A DNA stretch of 64,000 bases from Protaetiibacter mangrovi. GTDB lineage: Bacteria; Actinomycetota; Actinomycetes; Actinomycetales; Microbacteriaceae. The first letter of the stretch is position 1; each line of letters begins with the position of its first letter. The notes under the pieces are model-generated. The model ran no database searches. It was given only the letters and a program-made list of their open reading frames with translations, and had not been told where the DNA came from. Positions 41,301 to 49,050 of this stretch are shown here, in pieces. Both the position numbers and the translations under genes were made by a program. Location: NCBI RefSeq assembly GCF_024752305.1, contig NZ_JANTHX010000008.1:196825-260824 (forward strand), written 5' to 3'.

Positions 41301-42610
41301 GCGTCGGCGACCCGATCCCCGGTCACCTCGAGGGCGACCCCACCGCGATCGGCACCCAGGCCCGCGTCATGACGGCCACCGCGGACGCCCTGCGCACCGC
41401 GATCTCGGAGCTGCGCACGCTCGCGAGCGAGACCGTCACGATCAGCGACGCGGTCGACGAGCTCCGCGACAAGGCCGACGGGGTCCGCGGCGACATCGAC
41501 AAGGTGGAGGGCCGCTACCGCGGCGCGGCCACCGCGATGACCCACTACCAGTCGGAGCTCAGCGCCGCGCAGACCCGCGCCACCACCGCCCGGCAGCGCG
41601 TCATCGACAACAACTCGGACGCCCACTACTGGCGGATCCGGGAGGACGACCTCGAGCAGCGGGTGCGCGCGGGCGAGAGCTCGCAGGAGCTGCTCGACGA
41701 CCTCCTCGAGGCGCAGCAGAAGGTGCGCGGATACGCGGCCGAGTTCGCCGACGCGATGGTCGAGTACCACGCGGCCGAGGGCGACAAGGACGCCGCCGTC
41801 CGCCGGGCGATCGCCGCGTTGCACGACGCGGTCGACGCGGCCGACCTGAACGACGGATTCTGGGATCGGGTCGGCGCCGTCGTGGAGGCCGCCTACGAGT
41901 GGGCGCAGGAGAACCTCGCGCCGATCATCGAGAAGCTGCGGGCCGTGCTCGAGATCATCAAGGGCATCATCGACATCCTCGCGCTCATCGTCGGGGTGCT
42001 GTCGCTGTTCCTCCCGTTCCTCGCGCCGCTCGCGACCGCGCTCACGCTCGTCTCGCTCGGTCTCGCCGCCGCCATCCTGCTGTGCTCGCTCGCGCTCTTC
42101 GCGCTCGGCAAGGAGTCGCTCGGCCGGGTGCTGTCGGACGCCATCGGGGTGGCCACGAGCATCCTCACCTCGAAGATGGGCGGACTCAACGTGTTCAAGC
42201 CGGCGAGCAAGCTCGCGGGTCTCAGCAACGTCGCCAAGCCGTCGGTGTGGTCGGCGGGGCTCACCCAGGCGAGGTTCGACTTCGCGCTCACCCGCGCGGT
42301 CGTGGGCACCGGCGAGGCGGTGGGCACCTACGGCATGGACATCGCCGGCAAGCTCCTGCCCCCGGGCCGCACGGCGGTCAAGCTCGCGAGCGGGATCGGG
42401 GCGGGCTTCGTGAGCGGCGGCCTCGACGTGAACTTCGACCTCTTCCCGGAGAGCGGCCCCGGCGGCTTCGACGGAGGCTGGGACGTCAGCCGGGAGGATG
42501 CCACCAAGGCCGTGTTCAAGCCCATCGCGAACACCCTCTCGGGCGGATTCTCCAACCCGTCGATCGCGATCGTCACGGGCGTGCAGACGCTCACGGTGGG
42601 TGCATCGTGA
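41297..42610 (+). CDS. Putative T7SS-exported protein with long hydrophobic core
   Basis: A 437-residue protein. Residues 5-200 are helical coiled coil in the style of the T7SS secretion-signal/LXG-type domains: GHLEGDPTAIGTQARVMTATADALRTAISELRTLA followed by RYRGAATAMTHYQSELSAAQTRATTARQRV. Residues ~218-285 are strongly hydrophobic (from IIKGIIDILALIVGVLSLFLPFLAPLATAL, then LGLAAAILLCSLALFALG). The last 150 residues are Gly/Ala/Ser-rich with no known toxin fold and an acidic LFPESGPGGFDGGWD stretch. It could be a secreted pore-forming or membrane-inserting effector, or a fixed part of the machine. ATG at 41297 overlaps the small helical protein's stop; its own stop overlaps the following GTG. 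Confidence 0.7.
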   Translation: MSVGDPIPGHLEGDPTAIGTQARVMTATADALRTAISELRTLASETVTISDAVDELRDKADGVRGDIDKVEGRYRGAATAMTHYQSELSAAQTRATTARQRVIDNNSDAHYWRIREDDLEQRVRAGESSQELLDDLLEAQQKVRGYAAEFADAMVEYHAAEGDKDAAVRRAIAALHDAVDAADLNDGFWDRVGAVVEAAYEWAQENLAPIIEKLRAVLEIIKGIIDILALIVGVLSLFLPFLAPLATALTLVSLGLAAAILLCSLALFALGKESLGRVLSDAIGVATSILTSKMGGLNVFKPASKLAGLSNVAKPSVWSAGLTQARFDFALTRAVVGTGEAVGTYGMDIAGKLLPPGRTAVKLASGIGAGFVSGGLDVNFDLFPESGPGGFDGGWDVSREDATKAVFKPIANTLSGGFSNPSIAIVTGVQTLTVGAS

Positions 42611-43230
42611 GCGGGCTGGACGCGCTCTCGCTGTCGCTCGACCGCTCCTGGTGGCCGCTCGGCGACGGCGGCGACCCGATCGAGGCGGTGCTCGACGTGC
42701 TCATCGAGAACCTCGCCCCCGACCTCGCGCCCGCCGAGGAGCGGGGGCTGCGGGCGAGTCTCGCGGTGCACGCGGAGTGGGCGCGCTCCCTGCCCGCCGG
42801 GGAGCGCAGCAGCTTCGCCCTCGTACGCGACCCGTCCACGGCGCGCGCGGACGCCCTGCTCAGCTGGCGCTTCGGCGAGGCGCCGAGCGGTGCCTACGAC
42901 GAGCTGCTCGCCTCGGCCCGCTCCCGCACGTCGACCGACCAAGTCGAGCTCGTGCGCCCGACGACCGTGGAGACGACGGTGCCCGCGGGGCGGGCGATCG
43001 TCATCCACGACATCGCCTACACCCGCACGCCGGGCGTGCAGCGTCCGGCGCGCGAGCGCTGCATCGTGGCCGTGTTCCCGACCGACAGCGACGCGCTCCT
43101 CGAGCTGACCGCCTCCACGATCGAGCTCTCGCTCTTCGACGACCTGCCCGACTACCTGCTGCGCATCGCGGCGGGGGAGGAGCTGGGCGTTCCCGGCTAT
43201 CGTGAGAGCGTCGGGGGAGGAACACCATGA
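42607..43230 (+). CDS. Unknown protein A, related to the following protein B
   Basis: A 207-residue soluble protein with no signal peptide or helix. I do not recognise a family. It has an alpha/beta look: SGLDALSLSLDRSWWPLGDG, helix AEERGLRASLAVHAEWARSL, FALVRDP, and the closing CIVAVFPTDSDALLELTASTIELSLFDDLPDYLLRIA. That last pattern ('v-FPT---LLELT-ST--L---D-L---') recurs in the next protein, so the two are probably diverged paralogues. GTG at 42607 overlaps the effector stop (GTGA), and its stop overlaps the next ATG. Tight coupling to the putative effector suggests an export chaperone (EspG-like role) or immunity partner; this is context only. Confidence 0.75.
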   Translation: MSGLDALSLSLDRSWWPLGDGGDPIEAVLDVLIENLAPDLAPAEERGLRASLAVHAEWARSLPAGERSSFALVRDPSTARADALLSWRFGEAPSGAYDELLASARSRTSTDQVELVRPTTVETTVPAGRAIVIHDIAYTRTPGVQRPARERCIVAVFPTDSDALLELTASTIELSLFDDLPDYLLRIAAGEELGVPGYRESVGGGTP

Positions 43231-43853
43231 GCCGCATCCGATTCGCGCTGCCGGGCAGCTGGGCGCGCATCCCGCTGGCGTCCGAGGCCGAGGCGCTGCG
43301 CGCCGTGCGCAAGCTCACCGAGCAGGTGACGGGCCGCAAGGAGGAGCTCGCGACGCTCCGGGCCGAGCTGCGCGGCCGCTTCACCCGCGTGGTCGAGGCG
43401 GCGCGCGAGGGCGGCGCCGACGAGCTCTACATCGGTCTCGAACTGGTCCCCGGTATCCCGCTGCCGGCGTGGGCGGCCGTCTTCCCGGCCGACCCCGGGC
43501 AGGTCGACCTCTCGGCCGTCGGGTTCCCGGAGCTCGCCCGCGGCCTGGACTTCGTCGTCGGCGCCCCGCCCGAGGGGGGCACGAGCGAGACCTCGGACGA
43601 CCCACGTGCGCGGGTGCACGCGGTCCGTCACGCCTGGCGCCGCACCACGGAGGTCGCCGCGGACGACGTCGAGCGCACCTTCGAGCTGGTCGAGGCGGAC
43701 TACTGGGTCGCCGCCGCCGAGCCCAACCGGCTCGCGCTCATCACGTTCTCCACCGCGCTGGCGGAGTACGAGGAGGAGATGCTCGAGCTCTTCGACGCCG
43801 TGATCGGCACCCTGCGCTGGCCGGTGCCGGACGAGGCCCTGACCGCCGGATGA
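43227..43853 (+). CDS. Unknown protein B, related to protein A
   Basis: A 208-residue cytoplasmic-looking protein of unknown family. It opens with RIRFALPGSWARIPLASEAEALRAVRKLTEQVTGRKEELATLRAELRGRF, a beta strand then a long helix, and ends with EPNRLALITFSTALAEYEEEMLELFDAVIGTLRW, which parallels the end of protein A. Proteins opening with 'f-LPG-W-r-PL' next to WXG100 genes occur in other actinobacteria and may be substrate-specific chaperones; I cannot prove this here. It is linked by 4-base overlaps to both neighbours. Confidence 0.75.
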   Translation: MSRIRFALPGSWARIPLASEAEALRAVRKLTEQVTGRKEELATLRAELRGRFTRVVEAAREGGADELYIGLELVPGIPLPAWAAVFPADPGQVDLSAVGFPELARGLDFVVGAPPEGGTSETSDDPRARVHAVRHAWRRTTEVAADDVERTFELVEADYWVAAAEPNRLALITFSTALAEYEEEMLELFDAVIGTLRWPVPDEALTAG

Positions 43854-44731
43854 CCGGGCTCGCCCTCGCGTGCGGCGTCCTGCTGCTCGCCGCACTCGTC
43901 GGCGCGGTCGTCGGTCGCGTCCGGCTGTGGGGGAGCCGTCTCGCCCCGCCGACCCCGTCCGAGCACGCGCCCGCCGGGTCCGTCCTGCTCGCCGCGCAGA
44001 CCGAGCGCGGCCGCTACTCCGAGCTCGTGCCGCTGCTGGCGGACTGGTCGATCCGCCGGGTGCTGCGGGTCGAGCGCGAGGGACCGAATCTGGCGGCGTC
44101 GCCCGGGACCTCCGCCGCCCCGGGCCCGGTCTGGCGGCTCACCGCCGCCGAGGGTGCGCCCGGCGTCGACCCGGTGGAGCAGGGTGTGCTCGCGGCCGTG
44201 TTCGGGCATCACCCCGCGGTGGGGGACGCCGTCGTCGTCGAGCGCGATGATGTCGCGTGGCGGGATCGGGTGTCGCTCGCGATCGCGGACGCGGTGACGG
44301 CGCAGCGCCGGGCGTTCGGTACGGAGCCCCCGCGCCGGGCATGGCTGCGGCCCGTGCTCGTCGGGATCGCCGTGGTCGCCGGCCCCGGGCTCGTCGCGGC
44401 GGCCGGGTTCGCCACGGGGGACCCGGCGCTCATCGCCTGGCTGCTCGTGCTGGTGCCGGTGCTCGTCGTGCTGACGGCGCTGCCGGCGCTGTGGCCCGCC
44501 GCATCCGAGGCGCAGCGCGCCTACCTGCAGGGGGCGCGCGATCTGCGCGCCTGGGTCGTCGCCGCCGACCGGCCGCGCACCGAGCTGATGGGGTGGGCCA
44601 TGATCTGGAACCTCCCGGGATCGTGGCGCGCGGCCGCTCCCGCGGAGGTCGCGGCGCTGCTGCACATGGACCGCAGCTTCCTGCGCGGCGACTTCGCCCG
44701 CACCATCCCGGAGCCGTTCTCGCTCGGGTGA
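43850..44731 (+). CDS. Membrane protein of the T7SS-like locus (DUF2207-like tail)
   Basis: A 293-residue protein with an N-terminal helix (LALACGVLLLAALVGAVVG), a soluble region (~40-165) and two central helices (VLVGIAVVAGPGLVAAAGF and LIAWLLVLVPVLVVLTALPALW). The cytoplasmic tail AYLQGARDLRAWVVAADRPRTELMGWAMIWNLPGSW recalls the C-terminal region of DUF2207/TIGR04222-type membrane proteins. The soluble region contains ADWSIRRVLRVEREG and VFGHHPAVGDAVVV, which look like a small winged-helix or beta domain. It may be a missing membrane component of the export channel. ATG at 43850 overlaps the previous stop. Confidence 0.75.
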   Translation: MTGLALACGVLLLAALVGAVVGRVRLWGSRLAPPTPSEHAPAGSVLLAAQTERGRYSELVPLLADWSIRRVLRVEREGPNLAASPGTSAAPGPVWRLTAAEGAPGVDPVEQGVLAAVFGHHPAVGDAVVVERDDVAWRDRVSLAIADAVTAQRRAFGTEPPRRAWLRPVLVGIAVVAGPGLVAAAGFATGDPALIAWLLVLVPVLVVLTALPALWPAASEAQRAYLQGARDLRAWVVAADRPRTELMGWAMIWNLPGSWRAAAPAEVAALLHMDRSFLRGDFARTIPEPFSLG

Positions 44732-44748
44732 GACCGGGCGTCCTCCGC

Positions 44749-44781
44749 TACTCTCGACTCGGACGTGCACCGAGCGGGAGG
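44749..44781 (+). promoter_or_regulatory. Possible promoter before the closing FHA gene
   Basis: TACTCT (44749-44754) could be a -10 box with a start near 44761; GGGAGG (44776-44781) is the ribosome site, 5 bases before ATG 44787. No good -35. Confidence 0.45.
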
Positions 44782-44786
44782 TGGGC

Positions 44787-45416
44787 ATGGCGGGCGACGA
44801 CGACGGCTTCATCACGCTGCCGCCCGGTCTCATCGATCCGAACACCCTGAAGGCGGCGCCGAAGCCGGAGCGCCGCCGCGCCGAGAGCGACGAGGTCGTG
44901 TTCCTGCCCGCCGCCCCGGGGGTGCCGGTGCCGACGGCGGCACCGGACGTCGAGCCCGAGCCCGTCTCCGTCGAGACCCGACGCGAGCTCCCGGATCGCG
45001 ACGAGGCGCAGCCCGAGCGCGCGCCGCAGCCCGAGCCGCGCCACGCCGAGCCCGCTCCCGAGACGGCGGAGACGCCCGTCGTGGCCCCGGTCGCGCAGTG
45101 GCGGCTGGTGCTCGCCGACGGCCGCGAGGTGCCCGTCGCCCGCTCGCTGCTCATCGGGCGCAACCCCGCGCCGTTCGACGCCTGGCCGGGCGCGGAGCTG
45201 CTCGCCGTCGTCGACGGCACCCACTCGGTCTCGAAGACCCACGCCGCGTTCGAGGTCGACGACTCCGGGATCTGGGTGCACGATCTCGGCTCGACCAACG
45301 GCGTCTGGGTGGTGCACGGCGACGACGTGACCGAGTCGGCCCCGGGTCGCCGGGTGCGCATCCCCGAGGGCGCGACGGTGGAGTTCGGCGACTACGTGCT
45401 CACGGTGCGCCGCTGA
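44787..45416 (+). CDS. FHA-domain protein (second of the flanking pair)
   Basis: A 209-residue protein. Residues 1-100 are disordered, acidic and Pro-rich (FITLPPGLIDPNTLKAAPKPE...). Residues ~105-205 form an FHA domain with all binding residues: LLIGRNPAPF, HSVSKTHAAFEV and HDLGSTNGVWVV. It is closest, within this window, to the FHA protein at 20566, with the same GR-P-F, SVSK-HA and STNGV signatures and the same L-LADG strand, so the locus starts and ends with paralogues. ATG at 44787 was chosen over GTG 44781 because GGGAGG covers the latter. Probable phosphothreonine-dependent adaptor. Confidence 0.88.
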   Translation: MAGDDDGFITLPPGLIDPNTLKAAPKPERRRAESDEVVFLPAAPGVPVPTAAPDVEPEPVSVETRRELPDRDEAQPERAPQPEPRHAEPAPETAETPVVAPVAQWRLVLADGREVPVARSLLIGRNPAPFDAWPGAELLAVVDGTHSVSKTHAAFEVDDSGIWVHDLGSTNGVWVVHGDDVTESAPGRRVRIPEGATVEFGDYVLTVRR

Positions 45417-45433
45417 CCTCGGCGGTGCAGTGA

Positions 45434-45439
45434 TATCCT
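45434..45439 (+). promoter_or_regulatory. -10 box of the leucine leader
   Basis: TATCCT, followed by 6 bases and the ATG of the leader peptide (45446): the same leaderless layout as the main genes here, which supports both calls. Confidence 0.65.
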
Positions 45440-45445
45440 CGGTGG

Positions 45446-45490
45446 ATGCTCGCTCGGCGCCTCCTTCTTCGTCGCCGCGACGAGGTCTAG
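45446..45490 (+). CDS. leuC leader peptide (attenuator)
   Basis: A 14-codon reading frame, [14 protein letters not shown], with three consecutive leucine codons (CTC CTT CTT) and a preceding CTC. Two of the four leucine codons are CTT, which is rare in neighbouring genes. The ATG lies exactly 6 bases after TATCCT. Its last codons form the first arm of an 11-bp hairpin. When charged leucyl-tRNA is scarce, a ribosome stalled at the leucine run should alter folding of the downstream RNA and raise leuCD expression. The arginine-rich part is unusual for a leucine leader. The peptide itself needs no function. Confidence 0.7.
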   Translation: MLARRLLLRRRDEV

Positions 45491-45512
45491 TCCCCGGCCT
45501 CCCTCGTCGCGG
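45475..45512 (+). terminator. Attenuator hairpin of leuCD
   Basis: CCGCGACGAGG (45475-45485) pairs perfectly with CCTCGTCGCGG (45502-45512) around a 16-base loop. The first arm lies inside the leader peptide reading frame and can instead pair with CGTC at 45470-45473. This alternative pairing is the logic of ribosome-mediated attenuation. No T-tract is present, so the hairpin may act through Rho or as anti-terminator. Confidence 0.55.
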
Positions 45513-45572
45513 AGTCCGCCCGTCCTCGCGCACAGCGGCCGACACAGATCCGATGAAGGAACCGAAGAAGCA

Positions 45573-47048
45573 ATGAGCATCGCACCCTCGACCGCCGAGC
45601 CCGCGGTCGACAGCATCCCCGAGCGTCCGCGCACCCTGGCCGAGAAGGTCTGGGACGCCCACGTCGTCGCCAAGGGCGAGAACGGCGAACCGGACCTCGT
45701 CTACATCGACCTGCACCTCGTGCACGAGGTCACGAGCCCCCAGGCGTTCGACGGTCTGCGCCAGGCCGGACGCCCGGTGCGGCGCCCCGACCTGACGATC
45801 GCCACCGAGGACCACAACACCCCGACCCTCGCGATCGACCGGCCCATCGCCGACCTGACGAGCCGCACCCAGATCGAGACGCTGCGCAGGAACGCCGAGG
45901 AGTTCGGCATCCGCCTGCACTCGCTCGGCGACGTCGAGCAGGGCATCGTGCACGTCGTCGGTCCGCAGCTCGGCCTCACCATGCCGGGCATCACGGTGGT
46001 CTGCGGCGACTCGCACACCTCGACGCACGGCGCGTTCGGCGCGATGGCGTTCGGCATCGGCACCTCCGAGGTCGAGCACGTCATGGCCACCCAGACGCTG
46101 CCGCTCAAGCCCTTCAAGACGATGGCCATCACCGTCGAGGGCGAGCTGCGCCCGGGCGTCACCGCGAAGGACATCATCCTCGCGGTCATCGCCAAGATCG
46201 GCACCGGCGGCGGGCAGGGCTACGTGCTCGAGTACCGCGGCAGCGCCATCCGCTCGCTCTCCATGGAGGGCCGGATGACGATCTGCAACATGTCGATCGA
46301 GGCGGGTGCCCGCGCCGGCATGGTGGCGCCCGACGAGACGACGTACCGCTACCTGGAGGGCCGCCCGCACGCGCCCCAGGGCGCCGACTGGGATGCCGCG
46401 GTGGAGTACTGGCAGACGCTCGGCACCGACGAGGGCGCCGTGTTCGACGCCGAGGTGTTCCTCGACGCCGACGAGCTCGAGCCGTTCGTGACCTGGGGCA
46501 CCAACCCCGGCCAGGGCGTGTCCCTGTCGGATGTCGTGCCCGGCCCCGACGCGTACGCCGACCCGAACGACAGGGCCGCCGCCGAGCGCGCGCTCGAGTA
46601 CATGGACCTCGAGGCGGGCACGCCCATGAAGGACATCCGGGTCGACGCCGTCTTCATGGGCTCGTGCACGAACTCGCGCATCGAGGACCTGCGGGCGTTC
46701 GCCTCGATCATCCGGGGCCGCAAGAAGGCCGACCACGTGCGCGTCATGGTGGTGCCCGGCTCGGCGCGCGTGCGCATCGAGGCGGAGGCCGAGGGCATCG
46801 ACAAGATCGTCGAGGAGTTCGGGGCGGAGTGGCGGTTCGCCGGCTGCTCGATGTGCCTCGGCATGAACCCCGACCAGCTCGCCCCCGGCGAGCGCTGCGC
46901 CTCGACCAGCAACCGCAACTTCGAGGGCCGCCAGGGCAAGGGCGGCCGCACCCACCTGGTGTCGCCGCTCGTGGCGGCCGCCACCGCCATCCGCGGCACG
47001 CTTTCGAGCCCGTGGGATCTGGAGAACGCCGGGGAGGAGACGCGCTGA
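45573..47048 (+). CDS. leuC: 3-isopropylmalate dehydratase large subunit
   Basis: A 491-residue aconitase-family subunit. With LeuD it isomerises 2-isopropylmalate to 3-isopropylmalate in leucine synthesis. The 4Fe-4S cluster cysteines are in [24 protein letters not shown] and [12 protein letters not shown]. Length is somewhat above the usual ~470 because of a 25-residue N-terminal extension ([18 protein letters not shown]). ATG at 45573 follows AAGGAACCGAAGAAG. It overlaps leuD by 1 base. A leader peptide and hairpin 60-130 bases upstream suggest attenuation by leucine supply. Confidence 0.96.
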   Translation: MSIAPSTAEPAVDSIPERPRTLAEKVWDAHVVAKGENGEPDLVYIDLHLVHEVTSPQAFDGLRQAGRPVRRPDLTIATEDHNTPTLAIDRPIADLTSRTQIETLRRNAEEFGIRLHSLGDVEQGIVHVVGPQLGLTMPGITVVCGDSHTSTHGAFGAMAFGIGTSEVEHVMATQTLPLKPFKTMAITVEGELRPGVTAKDIILAVIAKIGTGGGQGYVLEYRGSAIRSLSMEGRMTICNMSIEAGARAGMVAPDETTYRYLEGRPHAPQGADWDAAVEYWQTLGTDEGAVFDAEVFLDADELEPFVTWGTNPGQGVSLSDVVPGPDAYADPNDRAAAERALEYMDLEAGTPMKDIRVDAVFMGSCTNSRIEDLRAFASIIRGRKKADHVRVMVVPGSARVRIEAEAEGIDKIVEEFGAEWRFAGCSMCLGMNPDQLAPGERCASTSNRNFEGRQGKGGRTHLVSPLVAAATAIRGTLSSPWDLENAGEETR

Positions 47049-47644
47049 TGGACAAGATCACGACGATCCAGGGCATCGCGGTGCCCTTCCGCCGCTCGAA
47101 CGTCGACACCGACCAGATCATCCCGGCGCAGTTCCTGAAGCGCGTCACCAAGACGGGCTTCGACGACGCGCTGTTCTACTCATGGCGTCAGGACCCCGAC
47201 TTCATCCTCAACCAGCCCGTGTACCAGGGCGCGAAGGTGCTCATCACGGGTCCCGACTTCGGCACCGGATCGAGCCGCGAGCACGCCGTGTGGGCGCTGC
47301 GCGACTTCGGCTTCCAGGCCGTCATCTCGCCGCGCTTCGCCGACATCTTCCGCGGCAACTCGGGCAAGCAGGGCCTGCTCACCGGCACCGTCGAGGAGCC
47401 GGTCGTGGAGCGGCTGTGGGCCGAGCTCGAGGCGCAGCCCGGACGGGAGGCCACCGTCGACCTGGTGGCGAAGACCGTGACCGTCGGCGATCTCCAGGTG
47501 CCGTTCGACATCGACGATTACACTCGGTGGAGATTGTTGGAGGGACTCGACGACATCGGCCTCACGCTGCGCGACGAAGCGCGGATCACCGAGTTCGAGA
47601 CCACCCGCGAAAGCTGGCGGCCCCGCACTCTTCCCGTCCGCTGA
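47048..47644 (+). CDS. leuD: 3-isopropylmalate dehydratase small subunit
   Basis: A 198-residue swivel-domain subunit of isopropylmalate isomerase. Seen: [33 protein letters not shown] (substrate loop), [15 protein letters not shown] and the C-terminal [22 protein letters not shown], all standard. It shares the base 47048 with the leuC stop and is followed by murA after 26 bases. Confidence 0.96.
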   Translation: MDKITTIQGIAVPFRRSNVDTDQIIPAQFLKRVTKTGFDDALFYSWRQDPDFILNQPVYQGAKVLITGPDFGTGSSREHAVWALRDFGFQAVISPRFADIFRGNSGKQGLLTGTVEEPVVERLWAELEAQPGREATVDLVAKTVTVGDLQVPFDIDDYTRWRLLEGLDDIGLTLRDEARITEFETTRESWRPRTLPVR

Positions 47645-47670
47645 GCCCTGTGGCTCGAACCGACTAGGTA

Positions 47671-49050
47671 ATGACATTGGATTCTGTCGCGATGAACCTC
47701 GCGCGTGACGCCCAGAAGGCGGGAGCGCGCGTGGGACTGGGCTCGGACCGCATCACGATCGACGGCGGCAAGCCGCTCGTCGGCCGCATCGAGGTGCGCG
47801 GAGCGAAGAACCTCGCCACCAAGGCGATGGTGGCGGCACTGCTCGGCGACACCCCGAGCCTGCTGCAGAACGTGCCGGAGATCAGCGACGTCCACGTCGT
47901 CATGCGCATGCTCGACGCCTACGGCGTCGCCGTCACGCAGCCGGCGGAGGGCGAGCTGCTGCTCGACCCGGCCAACGTCGAGAAGGCGCACTTCGCCCAG
48001 ATCGACGCGCTCGCCGGCTCCAGCCGCATCCCGATCCTGTTCTGCGGACCGCTGCTGCACCGTCTCGGCGAGGCGCTCATCCCGGACCTCGGCGGCTGCC
48101 GCATCGGCGACCGCCCGATCGACTTCCACATGGATGCGCTGCGCGCGTTCGGCGCGATCGTCGACAAGAGCTACGAGGGCATCCGGATCACCGCCCCCGA
48201 CGGCCTGAAGGGCGCGCACATCGAGCTGCCGTACCCGAGCGTCGGCGCGACCGAGCAGGTGCTGCTGACGGCCGTGCGCGCGGAGGGCGTGACCGAGCTG
48301 AAGAACGCGGCCATCGAGCCCGAGATCATGGACCTCATCGCGATCCTGCAGAAGATGGGCGCCATCATCTCGGTCGAGCCGAACCGCACGATCTTCATCG
48401 AGGGCGTCGACAAGCTCGACGGCTACACCCACCGCGCGATCTTCGACCGCAACGAGGTCGCGAGCTGGGCGTCGGCGGCGCTCGCGACCGACGGCGACAT
48501 CTTCGTCGCCGGCGCCATGCAGCAGGAGATGATGACCTTCCTCAACATCTTCCGCAAGGCGGGCGGCGGCTTCGACATCCAGGAGGACGGCATCCGCTTC
48601 TTCCGCGCGGGCGAGCTGAAGCCCGTGGTGGTCGAGACCGACGTGCACCCCGGGTTCATGACCGACTGGCAGCAGCCCCTCATCGTGGCCCTCAGCCAGG
48701 CCGACGGCGTCTCGGTGGTGCGCGAGACGGTGTACGAGAACCGCTTCGGGTTCACCGACGCGCTCAACGAGATGGGCGCGCACATCGTGGTGCACAAGTC
48801 GGGTTACGACTCGCCCGACTGGCGCGTGCCGAAGCGCCCGCTCGAGCAGGTGGCCGTGATCACCGGCCCGTCGCAGCTGCACGGGGCGGATGTCATGGTG
48901 CCCGACCTGCGCGGCGGCTTCAGCTACCTGATCGCCGCGCTCACCGCGCAGGGCCGCTCGACGGTGTCGAACGTCGGCATCATCGCGCGCGGCTACGAGC
49001 GCTTCGTCGAGAAGCTCGGGCAGCTCGGCGCCGAGTTCTCGATCGACTGA
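47671..49050 (+). CDS. murA: UDP-N-acetylglucosamine 1-carboxyvinyltransferase
   Basis: A 459-residue EPSP-synthase-fold enzyme, the first committed step of peptidoglycan precursor synthesis (enolpyruvyl transfer from PEP). Seen: RGAKNLATKAMVAALLG (Lys/Asn of the active site) and GGCRIGDRPIDFH with the catalytic Cys at ~143, the residue attacked by fosfomycin, so the enzyme should be of the sensitive type. ATG at 47671 gives the longest product; GATTCT (47680-47685) with 6 bases to an in-frame ATG at 47692 fits the leaderless rule of this genome, so the true start may be 47692. It overlaps plsC by 1 base. Confidence 0.95.
   Translation: MTLDSVAMNLARDAQKAGARVGLGSDRITIDGGKPLVGRIEVRGAKNLATKAMVAALLGDTPSLLQNVPEISDVHVVMRMLDAYGVAVTQPAEGELLLDPANVEKAHFAQIDALAGSSRIPILFCGPLLHRLGEALIPDLGGCRIGDRPIDFHMDALRAFGAIVDKSYEGIRITAPDGLKGAHIELPYPSVGATEQVLLTAVRAEGVTELKNAAIEPEIMDLIAILQKMGAIISVEPNRTIFIEGVDKLDGYTHRAIFDRNEVASWASAALATDGDIFVAGAMQQEMMTFLNIFRKAGGGFDIQEDGIRFFRAGELKPVVVETDVHPGFMTDWQQPLIVALSQADGVSVVRETVYENRFGFTDALNEMGAHIVVHKSGYDSPDWRVPKRPLEQVAVITGPSQLHGADVMVPDLRGGFSYLIAALTAQGRSTVSNVGIIARGYERFVEKLGQLGAEFSID

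Noticed and set aside
20566-45416. Classical ESX locus
   Set aside because: No EccB, EccD, EccE or mycosin is encoded, and the motor has the single-chain EssC form with an FHA domain.
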